Shown here: in pieces, positions 15,669-23,857 of the stretch
How the letters are laid out: every line of letters starts with the position of its first letter
How positions within the stretch are numbered: the stretch's first letter is position 1
Assembly (NCBI GenBank): GCA_017464245.1
Contig: JAFUDV010000024.1
Coordinates: 1-52,286 of the forward strand
Direction: 5' to 3'
Length of the DNA: 52,286 bases
DNA from: Bacteroidales bacterium
GTDB lineage: Bacteria > Bacteroidota > Bacteroidia > Bacteroidales > UBA932
Made by a program: the position numbers and the translations under genes
Notes under the pieces: generated by a model
Seen by the model: the letters and a program-made list of their open reading frames with translations, nothing else
The model's database searches: none
Told to the model about the DNA's origin: nothing

Positions 15669-16616
15669 ATGTCCTTCGAAAGAATCTGTTTCCGAAGACT
15701 GCCCGACGGCAGTTTCCGGAAAGTATATCCTTACCATGTAAGCCTGGAAGGGATGGCGGAGCTTGTCCTGTGCCGGGATGACGAGGACTACGACGTCATG
15801 GTAAAATACCTTTTTCTCTGCGCCCGGAGGAAGAACGTCATCGTGGTCATCCATATCGCCATGTCCAACCATGGACACGCGACCATCCTCGCCGCCGGAC
15901 AGGAGGATGCCGATGCCTTCAAAGTCGAATGGCTCCGGATGTATTCCCAGTACTTCAGCCACAAGTACCGGCAGAAAAAAGTCCTTCGCCATACTTCGGC
16001 CGTCGCACTCTATCTGGACTCCGACTGGTATGTCCGGAATGCATTGGCCTATGTCCCCAAGAACGCGCTGGATGCCCTGTCCCGGGTGGAGGACTACCGT
16101 TGGTCCGGCTACCGGGGCATGTTCTGCCAGGGAAGGACGCCGGCGGGGTTCCGGAGGGCCAGCACGCTGACCCGTCGCGAGAAGGAAGCCTGTTTCCACA
16201 CCCACGATTCCCTGGACAACCTCCCCTGGATCCTCAATGCCGATGGAGAACTGGAGCCGGCATCGGCCTGTGACTATGCCTACCTGGAATCGGCCTTCGG
16301 AAACGACCAGGCCTTCTTCCTCAAAACCATCGGCACGGTCAATATGGCAGAGATGCAGCAGAAGCTGGTGGACAGTCCCCGGCGGCGGCAGAACGACTCC
16401 GAGATGATCAGGATTGTGGACAGTGTCTCCAAAGGCTGGTTCGGCAGTCCGGTCCTGGAACTTCCCCGGGAGAAAAAGATCCGGCTCATTCCCTACATCT
16501 ACCGGAACTACAGGACCTCCATCCCGCAATTGGCCCGGTGCTTCAGCCTGGAGCCCGACTTCGTCGCCCGCATCGTGGGCCTTCCTCGCAAAATGAAGGA
16601 AAACAACCCGGCATGA
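15669..16616 (+). CDS. RAYT-type Y1 transposase (REP-associated, IS200-like HUH)
   Basis: A protein of 315 residues. Residues 1-160 or so follow the TnpA_REP/Y1 layout: YPYHVSLEG, then DDEDYDVMVKYL, then the metal-binding HUH motif in AMSNHGHATIL (His pair near residues 68-70). The candidate catalytic Tyr lies in MYSQYFSHKY (near 91-95), and AYVPKNALDALSRVEDYRWSGYR is the family's C-terminal signature. Residues 230-315 form a helical extension with a possible HTH (IPQLARCFSLEPDFVARIVG). RAYTs nick and join single-stranded DNA at REP palindromes. This one sits between two homologous palindrome arrays. I chose the ATG at 15669; longer in-frame starts overlap the upstream gene. No terminal inverted repeats or target duplication are seen. 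Confidence 0.85.
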   Translation: MSFERICFRRLPDGSFRKVYPYHVSLEGMAELVLCRDDEDYDVMVKYLFLCARRKNVIVVIHIAMSNHGHATILAAGQEDADAFKVEWLRMYSQYFSHKYRQKKVLRHTSAVALYLDSDWYVRNALAYVPKNALDALSRVEDYRWSGYRGMFCQGRTPAGFRRASTLTRREKEACFHTHDSLDNLPWILNADGELEPASACDYAYLESAFGNDQAFFLKTIGTVNMAEMQQKLVDSPRRRQNDSEMIRIVDSVSKGWFGSPVLELPREKKIRLIPYIYRNYRTSIPQLARCFSLEPDFVARIVGLPRKMKENNPA

Positions 16617-16625
16617 GGCTCGCGC

Positions 16626-16811
16626 GGTGCAGGTGGGGCTCAGTATTGGCGCAGGTGGACCCAGGTATTGGCGCAGGTGGGGTTTTCGGGTGGGGACCTG
16701 CGCCACCGGAGATCGTTAAGAGCACGTTTTGCGGCGCAGGTCAACCGCCTTTTTCCACACCCGCACCAGCAGTCGGCCACACCTGCACCAGCAGCCAGCC
16801 ACACCTGCGCC
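16626..16811. repeat. REP-like palindrome array, right of the RAYT module
   Basis: GGYGCAGGTG occurs at 16626, 16648 and 16670, exactly 22 bases apart. ACCTGCGCC follows at 16696 and GGCGCAGGT at 16733. Three inverse copies, beginning CACAC at 16756, 16778 and 16800, are again 22 bases apart. The hairpin 16670-16704 has a 9-bp stem. The segment from GGCGCAGGTG through GGGTGGGGACCTGCGCC is shared almost base for base with 14613-14647. The array starts 9 bases after the RAYT stop. Confidence 0.85.
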
Positions 16812-16872
16812 AACAGATGACAAAACAAGGCAACCGCATCCTGTCCTTCCGCTCAAGAGCCGCGCCACCACA

Positions 16873-16915
16873 TCCCTATCCCGGCAGATAGGCATCGATG
16901 GCGCGGATGGTCTGG
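16873..16915 (-). pseudogene. Duplicated 3' tail of the adjacent gene
   Basis: On the minus strand this segment reads QTIRAIDAYLPG and a stop, mirroring the end of the gene at 16938 (QTILSIAASIDAYLPE and stop). The plus-strand sequences 16873-16901 and 16935-16963 differ at only a few positions, and the longer copy has about 12 extra bases. It looks like the remnant of a second gene copy or a tail duplication at the edge of the REP array. Confidence 0.55.
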
Positions 16916-16937
16916 CAAACGGGCCAGGCCATCGTCC

Positions 16938-17318
16938 CTATTCCGGCAGATATGCGTCGATGGAGGCGGCGATGGAGAGGATGGTCTGGTAGAAGAGGAT
17001 GTTGGAGTTCTTGAGCGGGGCCCAGTGCTCCTCGGAGCGGGAGCTGCGGAGGTAGCGGTCCGTGTACAGGGTGCCGTAGGTGCCGATGTACACCAGGACG
17101 CGGCCGGCGTCATCGACCTTCATCGCCCGGATGGGGAAGGTTTCGGTGTATCCTTTCCGGGTGTCGAAGACAAGGGCGTTCATGTCCGGCTTGGCGCCTT
17201 CGTTGTTGGAGCAGTTCACGAAGCCGCCCGCCGTCCGGACGGATTCCCGGATGGCGTCGTGGATGGCGTCGCCGGCCTGGCGGTAGGTGGCGGCGAGGTC
17301 GGTCAGTTCCTTTCTCAT
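16938..17318 (-). CDS. Hypothetical protein, last gene of the Gfo/Idh/MocA operon
   Basis: A soluble protein of 126 residues without a signal peptide; I do not recognise a family. It starts with a helix (RKELTDLAATYRQAGDAIHDAI). A beta-rich middle follows (GGFVNCSNNEG, NALVFDTRKGYTETFPIRAMKVDD, VLVYIGTYGTLYTD), and the C-terminal helix contains NSNILFYQTILSIAASIDAYL. Its ATG overlaps the stop of the oxidoreductase gene in an ATGA junction, so translation is coupled. Its 3' end is partly duplicated at 16873-16915, next to the REP array. Confidence 0.7.
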   Translation of the reverse strand: MRKELTDLAATYRQAGDAIHDAIRESVRTAGGFVNCSNNEGAKPDMNALVFDTRKGYTETFPIRAMKVDDAGRVLVYIGTYGTLYTDRYLRSSRSEEHWAPLKNSNILFYQTILSIAASIDAYLPE

Positions 17319-18595
17319 ATCACGCTGTCGGGTATGTCCACGCGACCGCCCAGGCGGGTGGCCCGGTCGCCCAGCAGGGCGAGCAGAGTGGACCAGTAGG
17401 CCTCCTCCACGATGCCGGCAGGCTGGCGTCCGGTGATGACCGCCAGGCAGAAGGCATGCATGAGTTCCACGGAGCCGTCGCCGGCCGCCCCGACGGAACT
17501 GGCTCCGTCATTGACCGTTACATTTTCCGCGAAGCGCACACCGGCATCCTTGGACGCCTCTTCCGTCGCCCAGGAGGTGCCCGCAAAGGCGGCATTGGAC
17601 AGGATGCCCTGCTCAATCTGGTCCAGGAGCTGCCGGATGCCGGAGCGGCGGACACCCGCCTCGCTATACATGATGCCTCGGACCAGGTCGATGGTACCCT
17701 CGCTGCCCAGGATCTGCTCCCCCATCCCGAAATGCTTGTTGGAGATGATGGATTCGAAGGTCATGTGCACCCCGTTCGGATACTGGTAGATCGCAGCGAC
17801 ATTGTCGAAGACCTCGCGTCCGTCCTTCCAGTACAGGATACTGCCGGTACCTGTGACGAAGGAGGGCTGGATGCCGCCCATGGCCCAGGAGCCGTTCTGC
17901 AGCTGATGGCACGCGAGTTCGGTCATCAGGCCGCGGGAGTATTCGTCATAGAGGCGCCAGTTGATGCGGCGCTCGAATTCGGGCGACGGCACTTCCCGCC
18001 GCCAGTCGTTGTTGCGGTACCAGTAGTTGCGGATGCCCACCACCTCGCCGATCGCCCCGCCCCGCACGAGTTCCATCGCTTTCACATACTTGGGGTCGTA
18101 CAGCCGCTGCTGGCCCACCATCAGGACCCGGGAGCCTTCCTTCCAGGCACGGTACATCGCGGAAAGCTGTTCGGGCGTATGGGCCATCGCCTTCTCGCAG
18201 AAGGTATGCTTTCCGGCGGAGAGGGCGTCCAGGGTCATCTGCGCGTGCATGGACAGCGGGGTGCAGATGATGACCCCGTCCACCTCCTTGTCTTCCAAGA
18301 GTTTCCGGTAGTCCGTGTAGCGCCGGGCACCCGGGCACATCGCCGACGCCTCGTCCAGGTGCGGCGGGAAATCGTCGCACAGGGCAACGACCTGCGCCGA
18401 CGGGTCCTGCAGCAGGTTCGCCAGATGGAACCGTCCCCGCGACCCGGTGCCGATGATGCCCAGCCGCGCCTTCTCGCCCGCCGCCTCCTTCTGCCGGTCG
18501 GGCGTGCAGCCGGCCAGCCAGGGGAACAGGGCCAGGGAAGCCCCGCCGAAAGCCAGGTGCTGCAGAAAATCTTTCCGTGTCATCCGTTCGTTCAT
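17315..18595 (-). CDS. Gfo/Idh/MocA-family oxidoreductase (exported, probable lipoprotein)
   Basis: A protein of 426 residues. The N-terminus RKDFLQHLAFGGASLALFPWLAGC is a signal segment with a lipobox-like LAGC, so it is probably exported. The Rossmann motif GIIGTGSRGR follows (about residues 45-54), with the family hallmark CEKAMAH near 140 (the usual EKP position). The C-terminal alpha/beta domain contains NYWYRNNDWRR and ELACHQLQ, where family members carry the substrate-binding His. Exported members act on sugars or glycosides with NAD(P)-type cofactors; the substrate is unknown. The ATG at 18595 is set by an ATGA overlap with the apbE remnant, and its own stop overlaps the next start in the same way. 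Confidence 0.88.
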   Translation of the reverse strand: MNERMTRKDFLQHLAFGGASLALFPWLAGCTPDRQKEAAGEKARLGIIGTGSRGRFHLANLLQDPSAQVVALCDDFPPHLDEASAMCPGARRYTDYRKLLEDKEVDGVIICTPLSMHAQMTLDALSAGKHTFCEKAMAHTPEQLSAMYRAWKEGSRVLMVGQQRLYDPKYVKAMELVRGGAIGEVVGIRNYWYRNNDWRREVPSPEFERRINWRLYDEYSRGLMTELACHQLQNGSWAMGGIQPSFVTGTGSILYWKDGREVFDNVAAIYQYPNGVHMTFESIISNKHFGMGEQILGSEGTIDLVRGIMYSEAGVRRSGIRQLLDQIEQGILSNAAFAGTSWATEEASKDAGVRFAENVTVNDGASSVGAAGDGSVELMHAFCLAVITGRQPAGIVEEAYWSTLLALLGDRATRLGGRVDIPDSVI

Positions 18596-19160
18596 ATCGT
18601 CCGTGTCCATGCCTCCCCGTCGGTCCGGCACAGGATTTCCCACGCCCGGTAGCCTTCGAAGGCCGATATCAATCCGCCGCGCCTGTCCGCCGGTGCCACC
18701 CACAAGGCCGTGGACAGCACCTCCGTCACCATCGCGGAAGGTCCCGTCACGGCGACCAGGCCTTCCTTTTCCACCGTATTCCCCGTGGAAGGGTCGATGA
18801 TGTGCCCTCTCCCGTGGGGATCCTTTCCCGACACCGACAGCGATTCCCCGGACAGGGGGAAGGTATGCGCCGTCCGCGACGGATAATACGCATGCGCCAC
18901 GCTCGCCGGCCAGGGCTCCCCGAAGGGATGCTTCCCCACCGCGGCCGTGGAACTGCCGCCGAAGGACAAGAGCGCGCAGTCCGTCTCTGCGTACACCAGG
19001 CGCGCCGCCTGCTCCAGCACGTATCCTTTGACGAACCCGCCAGCTCCTGCAGGGCCGAGAGCCGGGCATGGGTCTCGTCCAGCTCGGCCTGCACCGGTTC
19101 CGTACAGGCGGGCAGGACGGCCAGGAGGGCGGGGAAAAACCATTTCAAACCTGTTCGCAT
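18592..19160 (-). pseudogene. apbE: apbE remnant (FAD:protein FMN transferase) with internal deletion and frameshift
   Basis: From the ATG at 19160 one frame gives a lipoprotein signal (MRTGLKWFFPALLAVLPAC) and about 25 residues (VQAELDETHARLSALQ). Another frame then holds the ApbE C-terminal half from GGFVKGYVLEQAARL (the family's GxxxKGY) through FGGSS, GRGHIIDPSTGN and TEVLSTALWV, ending at 18592. The roughly 130 residues that normally separate these parts, including much of the FAD pocket, are missing, and the frames do not match. The conserved Asp in the last motif is Glu. ApbE attaches FMN to Rnf/Nqr-type proteins; this copy should be inactive. Its 3' end still overlaps the oxidoreductase start. 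Confidence 0.75.
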
Positions 19161-19177
19161 AATCAGTTCTTTGCATA

Positions 19178-19185
19178 CAAAGATA
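19178..19185 (-). promoter_or_regulatory. Promoter -7 element for the apbE-remnant operon
   Basis: Minus-strand TATCTTTG, a perfect core, 17 bases before the ATG at 19160. It still serves the downstream oxidoreductase operon even though the first gene is broken. Confidence 0.55.
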
Positions 19186-19206
19186 TGAATTTCCGCCGTA
19201 AATCCT

Positions 19207-19214
19207 TATATTTG
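19207..19214 (+). promoter_or_regulatory. Promoter -7 element for the operon 19242-24652
   Basis: TATATTTG, a perfect core, 27 bases before the ATG at 19242 and divergent from the core at 19178-19185. Confidence 0.55.
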
Positions 19215-19241
19215 TAGATTGGAAACAAAAGATATCAAGAT

Positions 19242-19850
19242 ATGAAACACGCACGTATCCTCCTCATCCTTGCCTGCGCAGCCTGCCTGCTTGCCGGCTG
19301 CTCCCGCACCCAGAAATTCACGGTCGCTTCGGACCCCGCATCCGCCCGGATACCGGAGGCCCAGGCCGTCCTCGTCATCAGTGAAGGACTGGCACAGCCC
19401 ATCGAGGCGCCCGTCACCGACGGAAGCTTCACCCTTCAGGGAGAAGTGAAGAAGCCCGCTTTCGCCTACCTGCTGCCCAAGAACGGTACGCGCAAGGACT
19501 ACCGCGGGTTCATCCTGGAAAAGGGCGCCATCTCGTTCCAGGAAGGACATGCCACCGGCACCCCGCTCAACGATGCCGTCAACGCCTTCGTCCTTCGCCT
19601 CAGGGACGTCCGCGCCCAGTATTCCACGCCGGGTGCGGAGATGACCAAGGCCATCGAACAGGAATATCTCTCCTTCGTCACCGAGCACAAGAACGACCCC
19701 TGCGCCATCTATGCCATCCTGCAGTCCAACCGCCGGATCTCCGAAGACGCCCAGCGGAAACTGATCGAGGCTGTTTCTCCGGAAATCCGGAACAACGGAG
19801 AAATCCGTCTGGCGGCCAACCGGCTCAAGAGCGGAGCCCGGAATGAATAG
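19242..19850 (+). CDS. DUF4369-type lipoprotein
   Basis: A protein of 202 residues with a lipoprotein signal peptide (ILACAACLLAGC; the Cys near residue 20 is the lipidation site). The mature N-terminal half (KFTVASDPASARIPEAQAVLVISEG through DGSFTLQGEVKKPAFAYLL) has the beta-sandwich pattern of DUF4369. In Bacteroidota that domain usually precedes a TlpA-like thioredoxin domain. Here the thioredoxin part is absent and is replaced by a helical tail. It is the first gene of a five-gene operon. Its end overlaps the phosphodiesterase gene by 8 bases. Function unknown; it probably faces the periplasm. Confidence 0.75.
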   Translation: MKHARILLILACAACLLAGCSRTQKFTVASDPASARIPEAQAVLVISEGLAQPIEAPVTDGSFTLQGEVKKPAFAYLLPKNGTRKDYRGFILEKGAISFQEGHATGTPLNDAVNAFVLRLRDVRAQYSTPGAEMTKAIEQEYLSFVTEHKNDPCAIYAILQSNRRISEDAQRKLIEAVSPEIRNNGEIRLAANRLKSGARNE

Positions 19851-21054
19851 GGTCCTTCGCCTTGCGGCCGTCGTCCTGCTGGCCGTCACTGCCTGCAACC
19901 GGCACGACCACTATACGGTCATCGTCTCGCTGGACGGTGACCGCTGGGACTATCCCGACCTGTACGACATGCCGTTCTTCGACTCCCTCGCGACCGTAGG
20001 CGTGAAGGCGGCGATGGAACCTTCCTTCCCCGCTTCCACCTTCCCGAACCACTACACGATGGCAACGGGCTGCGTCCCGGACCACAACGGCATGGTGCAC
20101 AACAGCTTCCGGGATCCGGATGACGGCTCGCACTACGCGATGAAGGACTCTTCGAAGCGCTTCAACCCCAAGTATTACCTGAAGGAACCCATCTGGATCA
20201 CGGCCCAGAAGCAGGGCCTGAAGACCGGCAACATCTACTGGCTGGGCGGCGACGTCGCCATCCAGGGACAGTACCCCACCTACTGGCGCAACTGGAACGA
20301 ACAGCCCCACTGGGAGTTCGACGAGCGGGTGGACGAGGCCGTACGCCTGATGTCCCTCCCGAAGAAGGAGCGCCCGCGCCTGATGATGGTCTATTTCGAC
20401 GAGCCCGACCACACGGGCCATGTCACCGGCCCCGTCTCAGCGGAGACGGCGGAGATGACCCATCGCATGGACAGCCTCATGCACGCCTTCTACCTCCGGC
20501 TCAAGGCCCTCCCCCACGGGAAGAAGATCAACTTCATCCTGGCGGGCGACCACGGCATGACGGAGCTCAGCGACACGCGGTTCGTCTCCTGGGCGGAAGC
20601 CCTGGACGACAGCTGGGTGGAGGACATCGCCGGGGCCACTCCCACCAGCATTTTCTGCAAGGAAGGCTACGTGGACACGGTGTACAACGCCCTGTCGCAG
20701 ATTCCCCACCTGAACGTGTACCGCCACGGCGAGATGCCCGACTCCCTGAACTACGGCACCTCCGACCGCCTGGGCGACATCATCGTGAACCCGGACCTGG
20801 GGTGGCAGTTCAACTTCGCCCCGTCCCGGAACAAGGGTTCCCACGGCTATGCACCGCAGGAGGCCGACATGCTCGTGTGCTTCCGCGCCGTAGGCCCCGA
20901 TTTCAAGAAGGGCTACGAAGCCGTCCCCTACGAGGAAGGCCGGCTTGCGGCCTTCAAGAACATCGACCTGTACCCGATGCTCTGCCACCTGCTGGGCATC
21001 ACCCCCGCTCCCGTGGACGGGGATCTGGAACGAATCAAACTAATCTTAAAATAG
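19843..21054 (+). CDS. Ectonucleotide pyrophosphatase/phosphodiesterase family protein
   Basis: A protein of 403 residues with a lipoprotein-like signal (VLLAVTAC). It belongs to the alkaline-phosphatase superfamily, nucleotide pyrophosphatase/phosphodiesterase branch. Metal-site and nucleophile motifs are in order: SLDGDRWDY (Asp near 29), PSFPASTFPNHYT with the nucleophile Thr, DEPDHTGH, AGDHGM, and GSHGY. The enzyme would cleave phosphodiester or pyrophosphate bonds of nucleotides or nucleotide sugars in the periplasm using two Zn2+. Position between the DUF4369 lipoprotein and the zinc peptidase gives no clear pathway; the amino-sugar genes downstream make scavenging of UDP-linked or phospho-sugar material possible. 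The stop is TAG. Confidence 0.9.
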   Translation: MNRVLRLAAVVLLAVTACNRHDHYTVIVSLDGDRWDYPDLYDMPFFDSLATVGVKAAMEPSFPASTFPNHYTMATGCVPDHNGMVHNSFRDPDDGSHYAMKDSSKRFNPKYYLKEPIWITAQKQGLKTGNIYWLGGDVAIQGQYPTYWRNWNEQPHWEFDERVDEAVRLMSLPKKERPRLMMVYFDEPDHTGHVTGPVSAETAEMTHRMDSLMHAFYLRLKALPHGKKINFILAGDHGMTELSDTRFVSWAEALDDSWVEDIAGATPTSIFCKEGYVDTVYNALSQIPHLNVYRHGEMPDSLNYGTSDRLGDIIVNPDLGWQFNFAPSRNKGSHGYAPQEADMLVCFRAVGPDFKKGYEAVPYEEGRLAAFKNIDLYPMLCHLLGITPAPVDGDLERIKLILK

Positions 21055-21061
21055 GAACATC

Positions 21062-21931
21062 ATGAAACTTGACGGAAGACGTGAAAGCTCCAATGTGGAA
21101 GACCGCAGAGGAATGAGCGGCGGCACGGTCGCCGGACTGGGACTGGGCGGCATCGCCCTGGTGGCCATCATCACTTTCCTGATGGGCGGAAACCTGGGCG
21201 ACGTGGTCCAGAACGTCCAGAATGCAGGCGGACTCGGCTCCATGACCGAGCAGGCCTCCTACGAACCCACGGCCGAGAACGAGGCCCTTGCCAAGTTCTC
21301 CCGCCAGATCCTCGCCTCCACCGAGGACGTGTGGAGCGCCTATTTCCGGCAGAACGGCATCGGCACGTACCGGAATCCGACCCTCGTGCTCTACACCGGC
21401 ACCACCACCACCAGCTGCGGCACCGGCCAGGCGGCCATGGGCCCGTTCTACTGCTCCGCCGACGAGAAGCTGTACATCGACCTGAGTTTCTTCTCCACGA
21501 TGCGCCAGCAGCTCGGGGCCGACGGCGACTTCGCCTACGCCTACGTCATCGCCCATGAGGTGGGCCACCACGTGCAGAACCTCCTCGGCACCCTGGGCAA
21601 GGCCCATCAGCAGATGGCCAAGATGTCCTCGGCCAACGCCAACCGGGTGAGCGTCCGCATCGAGCTCCAGGCCGACTTCTATGCCGGCGTCTGGGGCCAC
21701 TACGAGAACAGCATGTTCGGATCCATCGAGGACGGAGACCTCATGGAGGCCATCCAGTGCGCCTCCGTCATCGGCGACGACTATCTCCAGAAAAAGGCCC
21801 AGGGTTACGCCGTGGAGGAATCCTTCACCCACGGCACCGCCGCCCAGCGCATGAAGTGGCTCAAGAAGGGCCTGCAGACGGGCGACATCCGCCAGGGCAA
21901 CACGTTCGAACTCTCTGACAGCCAGCTATGA
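21062..21931 (+). CDS. YpfJ-type neutral zinc metallopeptidase
   Basis: A protein of 289 residues of the PF04228 family. The start KLDGRRESSNVEDRRG is the conserved family N-terminus, followed by one membrane helix (GIALVAIITFLMGG). The zinc-binding HEVGH lies near residues 164-168, with the third ligand probably in the helix ELQADFYAGVWGHY. The family is widespread and its physiological substrate is not known. The gene follows the phosphodiesterase by 7 bases, and its stop overlaps the ATG of the NagB-PIG-L gene (ATGA). Confidence 0.9.
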   Translation: MKLDGRRESSNVEDRRGMSGGTVAGLGLGGIALVAIITFLMGGNLGDVVQNVQNAGGLGSMTEQASYEPTAENEALAKFSRQILASTEDVWSAYFRQNGIGTYRNPTLVLYTGTTTTSCGTGQAAMGPFYCSADEKLYIDLSFFSTMRQQLGADGDFAYAYVIAHEVGHHVQNLLGTLGKAHQQMAKMSSANANRVSVRIELQADFYAGVWGHYENSMFGSIEDGDLMEAIQCASVIGDDYLQKKAQGYAVEESFTHGTAAQRMKWLKKGLQTGDIRQGNTFELSDSQL

Positions 21932-23856
21932 GCAAGCATTTTACCTTACCTTATGAGGGGGGCCTGATCGAGAAGAACCTTCCGAAGGGCATCCTCCACA
22001 ACTATGAAAAGATCTGGACCGAGATCTATCCCGAATCCCGTCCCGCTTCCTATGCCGTCGCCGACCTCATCGTGGACAGCATCAAGGCCTGCCCCGAAGG
22101 CCGCCTGTTCCGCCTGGGCCTCACGACCGGCGCCACGCCCACGTCCCTGTACAATGAACTGGCCCGCCGCTACCAGGCCGGACAGGTTTCCTTCAAGAAC
22201 GTGGAGATCTTCTCCATCGACGAATACTATCCGTCCTCCAAGGACGAACTCCAGAGCCGCAACCACCGCCTCCACGAGACGCTCCTGGACAAGGTGGACG
22301 TGAAGGAGGAGCATGTCCATATCCCCGACGGCACCGTCCCCCAGGCCTTCGTCTCCCAGTACTGCGCCGAGTTTGACAAGCAGGCCCGGAACCTGGACCT
22401 CCTGGTGATCGGCATCGGCGAAGAGGGCCAGGTGGGCTTCAACGAGGCGGGCAGCAACGAGAAGACCCGCACCCGCACCGTTCGCCTTTCCTACAAGTCC
22501 CGCAAGCGCCAGGCCCGCTCCTTCAACCACGACATCACCGCCACGCCGCAGAGCGCGATCACGATGGGCATCGGCACGATGCTCACCGCCAGCCGCATCA
22601 TCCTGATGGCCTGGGGCGAATCCAAGGCGGAGGCCGTCAAGGCCATCGCCGAGGGCGAGATGACGGGCGCCTGCCCGGCCTCCCTGTTCCAGCGCCACGA
22701 CCACATCCACTTCTTCGTGGACGAGACGGCCGGAGCCCTCCTCACCCGCGTGGTGGCCCCCTGGCTCGTGGGACCGTGCGAATGGACCCCGAAGTTCATC
22801 CGCAAGGCGGTCGTGTGGCTGTGCCAGACCGTCGGGAAGCCCATCCTGAAGCTCACGGAAAAGGACTACCTGGAGAACTCCCTCGGCGAGCTGCTGGAAA
22901 AGTTCGGACCCTTCGACAAGATCAACATCGACGTCTTCAACGACCTCCAGCACACGATCACCGGCTGGCCGGGCGGCAAGCCCGGGGCCGACGACAGCAC
23001 CCGTCCCGTGGCGGCCACCCCGTACCCGAAGACGGTCCTTATCTTCTCCCCGCACCCGGACGACGACGTCATCTCCATGGGCGGCACCTTCATCCGCCTG
23101 GCCACCCAGGGCCATGACGTGCATGTCGCCTACGAGACTTCCGGCAACGTGGCGGTCCATGACGACGTCGTGCTCCAGCACATGGACGCGGCGTACCAGC
23201 TGGGCTTCGCCGACAAGTTCGCCGAGGTGAAGGCCCTCGTGGACAGCAAGCGTCCCGGCGAACCCGAGCCGCGGAAGCTCCTGGAAATCAAGGGCGCCAT
23301 CCGCCGCAGCGAGGCCCGCGGCGCCGTCCGCTCCTTCGGCCTCAACGACAACACCAACGCACACTTCCTGAACCTGCCGTTCTACGAGTCCGGCGGCATC
23401 AAGAAGAACCCGCGCACCCAGGCCGACGTGGACATCATCAAGGAACTGATCCTGAAGCTCAAGCCGCACATGATCTTCATGGCGGGCGACCTGGCGGACC
23501 CGCACGGCACGCACCGCGTGTGCACCGAAGCCGCCCTCGAGGCCGTGGAGCAGCTCAAGGCCGAGGGCAACGACTGGCTTTCCGAGACCCACATCTGGCT
23601 CTATCGCGGCGCCTGGATGGAGTGGGAGCTGGGCCGCGTGGACATGGCCGTCCCGCTGAGCCCGGACGAGGTCGTGAAGAAGCGCCACGCCATCTTCCGC
23701 CACCTCTCGCAGAAGGACATCGTCCCGTTCCCGGGCGAGGATCCGCGCGAGTTCTGGCAGCGGGCCGAGGAGCGCACCCAGAACACCGCCAGGCTCTACG
23801 ACCAGCTGGGCATGGCGGAATACCAGGCCATCGAAGTATTCTTAAAACTCTGCTAA
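21928..23856 (+). CDS. NagB-like deaminase fused to PIG-L/LmbE-type deacetylase
   Basis: A protein of 642 residues. Residues 30-280 or so form a glucosamine-6-phosphate isomerase/deaminase (NagB) domain: GLTTGATPTSLYNEL, FSIDEYYP and GIGEEGQVGFNEAG. The last differs from canonical GxGxDGHxAFNEP in losing the His, so this deaminase site may be altered. Residues 365-600 or so are a PIG-L deacetylase domain with metal-binding SPHPDDDVISMGG near 373 and ADPHGTHR later. Such fusions are known in Bacteroidetes. The combination suggests N-acetylglucosamine deacetylation coupled to amino-sugar phosphate turnover. It is followed after one base by an ordinary nagB. Confidence 0.88.
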   Translation: MSKHFTLPYEGGLIEKNLPKGILHNYEKIWTEIYPESRPASYAVADLIVDSIKACPEGRLFRLGLTTGATPTSLYNELARRYQAGQVSFKNVEIFSIDEYYPSSKDELQSRNHRLHETLLDKVDVKEEHVHIPDGTVPQAFVSQYCAEFDKQARNLDLLVIGIGEEGQVGFNEAGSNEKTRTRTVRLSYKSRKRQARSFNHDITATPQSAITMGIGTMLTASRIILMAWGESKAEAVKAIAEGEMTGACPASLFQRHDHIHFFVDETAGALLTRVVAPWLVGPCEWTPKFIRKAVVWLCQTVGKPILKLTEKDYLENSLGELLEKFGPFDKINIDVFNDLQHTITGWPGGKPGADDSTRPVAATPYPKTVLIFSPHPDDDVISMGGTFIRLATQGHDVHVAYETSGNVAVHDDVVLQHMDAAYQLGFADKFAEVKALVDSKRPGEPEPRKLLEIKGAIRRSEARGAVRSFGLNDNTNAHFLNLPFYESGGIKKNPRTQADVDIIKELILKLKPHMIFMAGDLADPHGTHRVCTEAALEAVEQLKAEGNDWLSETHIWLYRGAWMEWELGRVDMAVPLSPDEVVKKRHAIFRHLSQKDIVPFPGEDPREFWQRAEERTQNTARLYDQLGMAEYQAIEVFLKLC

Positions 23857-23857
23857 C

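Larger units (their letters stand above)
16617..16937. other. Intergenic stretch between the RAYT gene and the Gfo/Idh/MocA operon
   Basis: Its left 195 bases hold the right REP-like array. The rest (16812-16937) carries the duplicated gene tail and otherwise no recognisable gene, promoter or terminator. Open frames crossing it are accidents of the repeat composition. Confidence 0.6.

Noticed and set aside
14536-16811. CRISPR array
   Set aside because: The repeats have no unique spacers of constant length, the units are short palindromes or head-to-tail copies, and no cas genes are present.
17315-19069. A 584-residue version of the oxidoreductase starting upstream
   Set aside because: The extra N-terminus is an out-of-frame reading of the apbE remnant; the ATGA junction and export signal fix the start at 18595.
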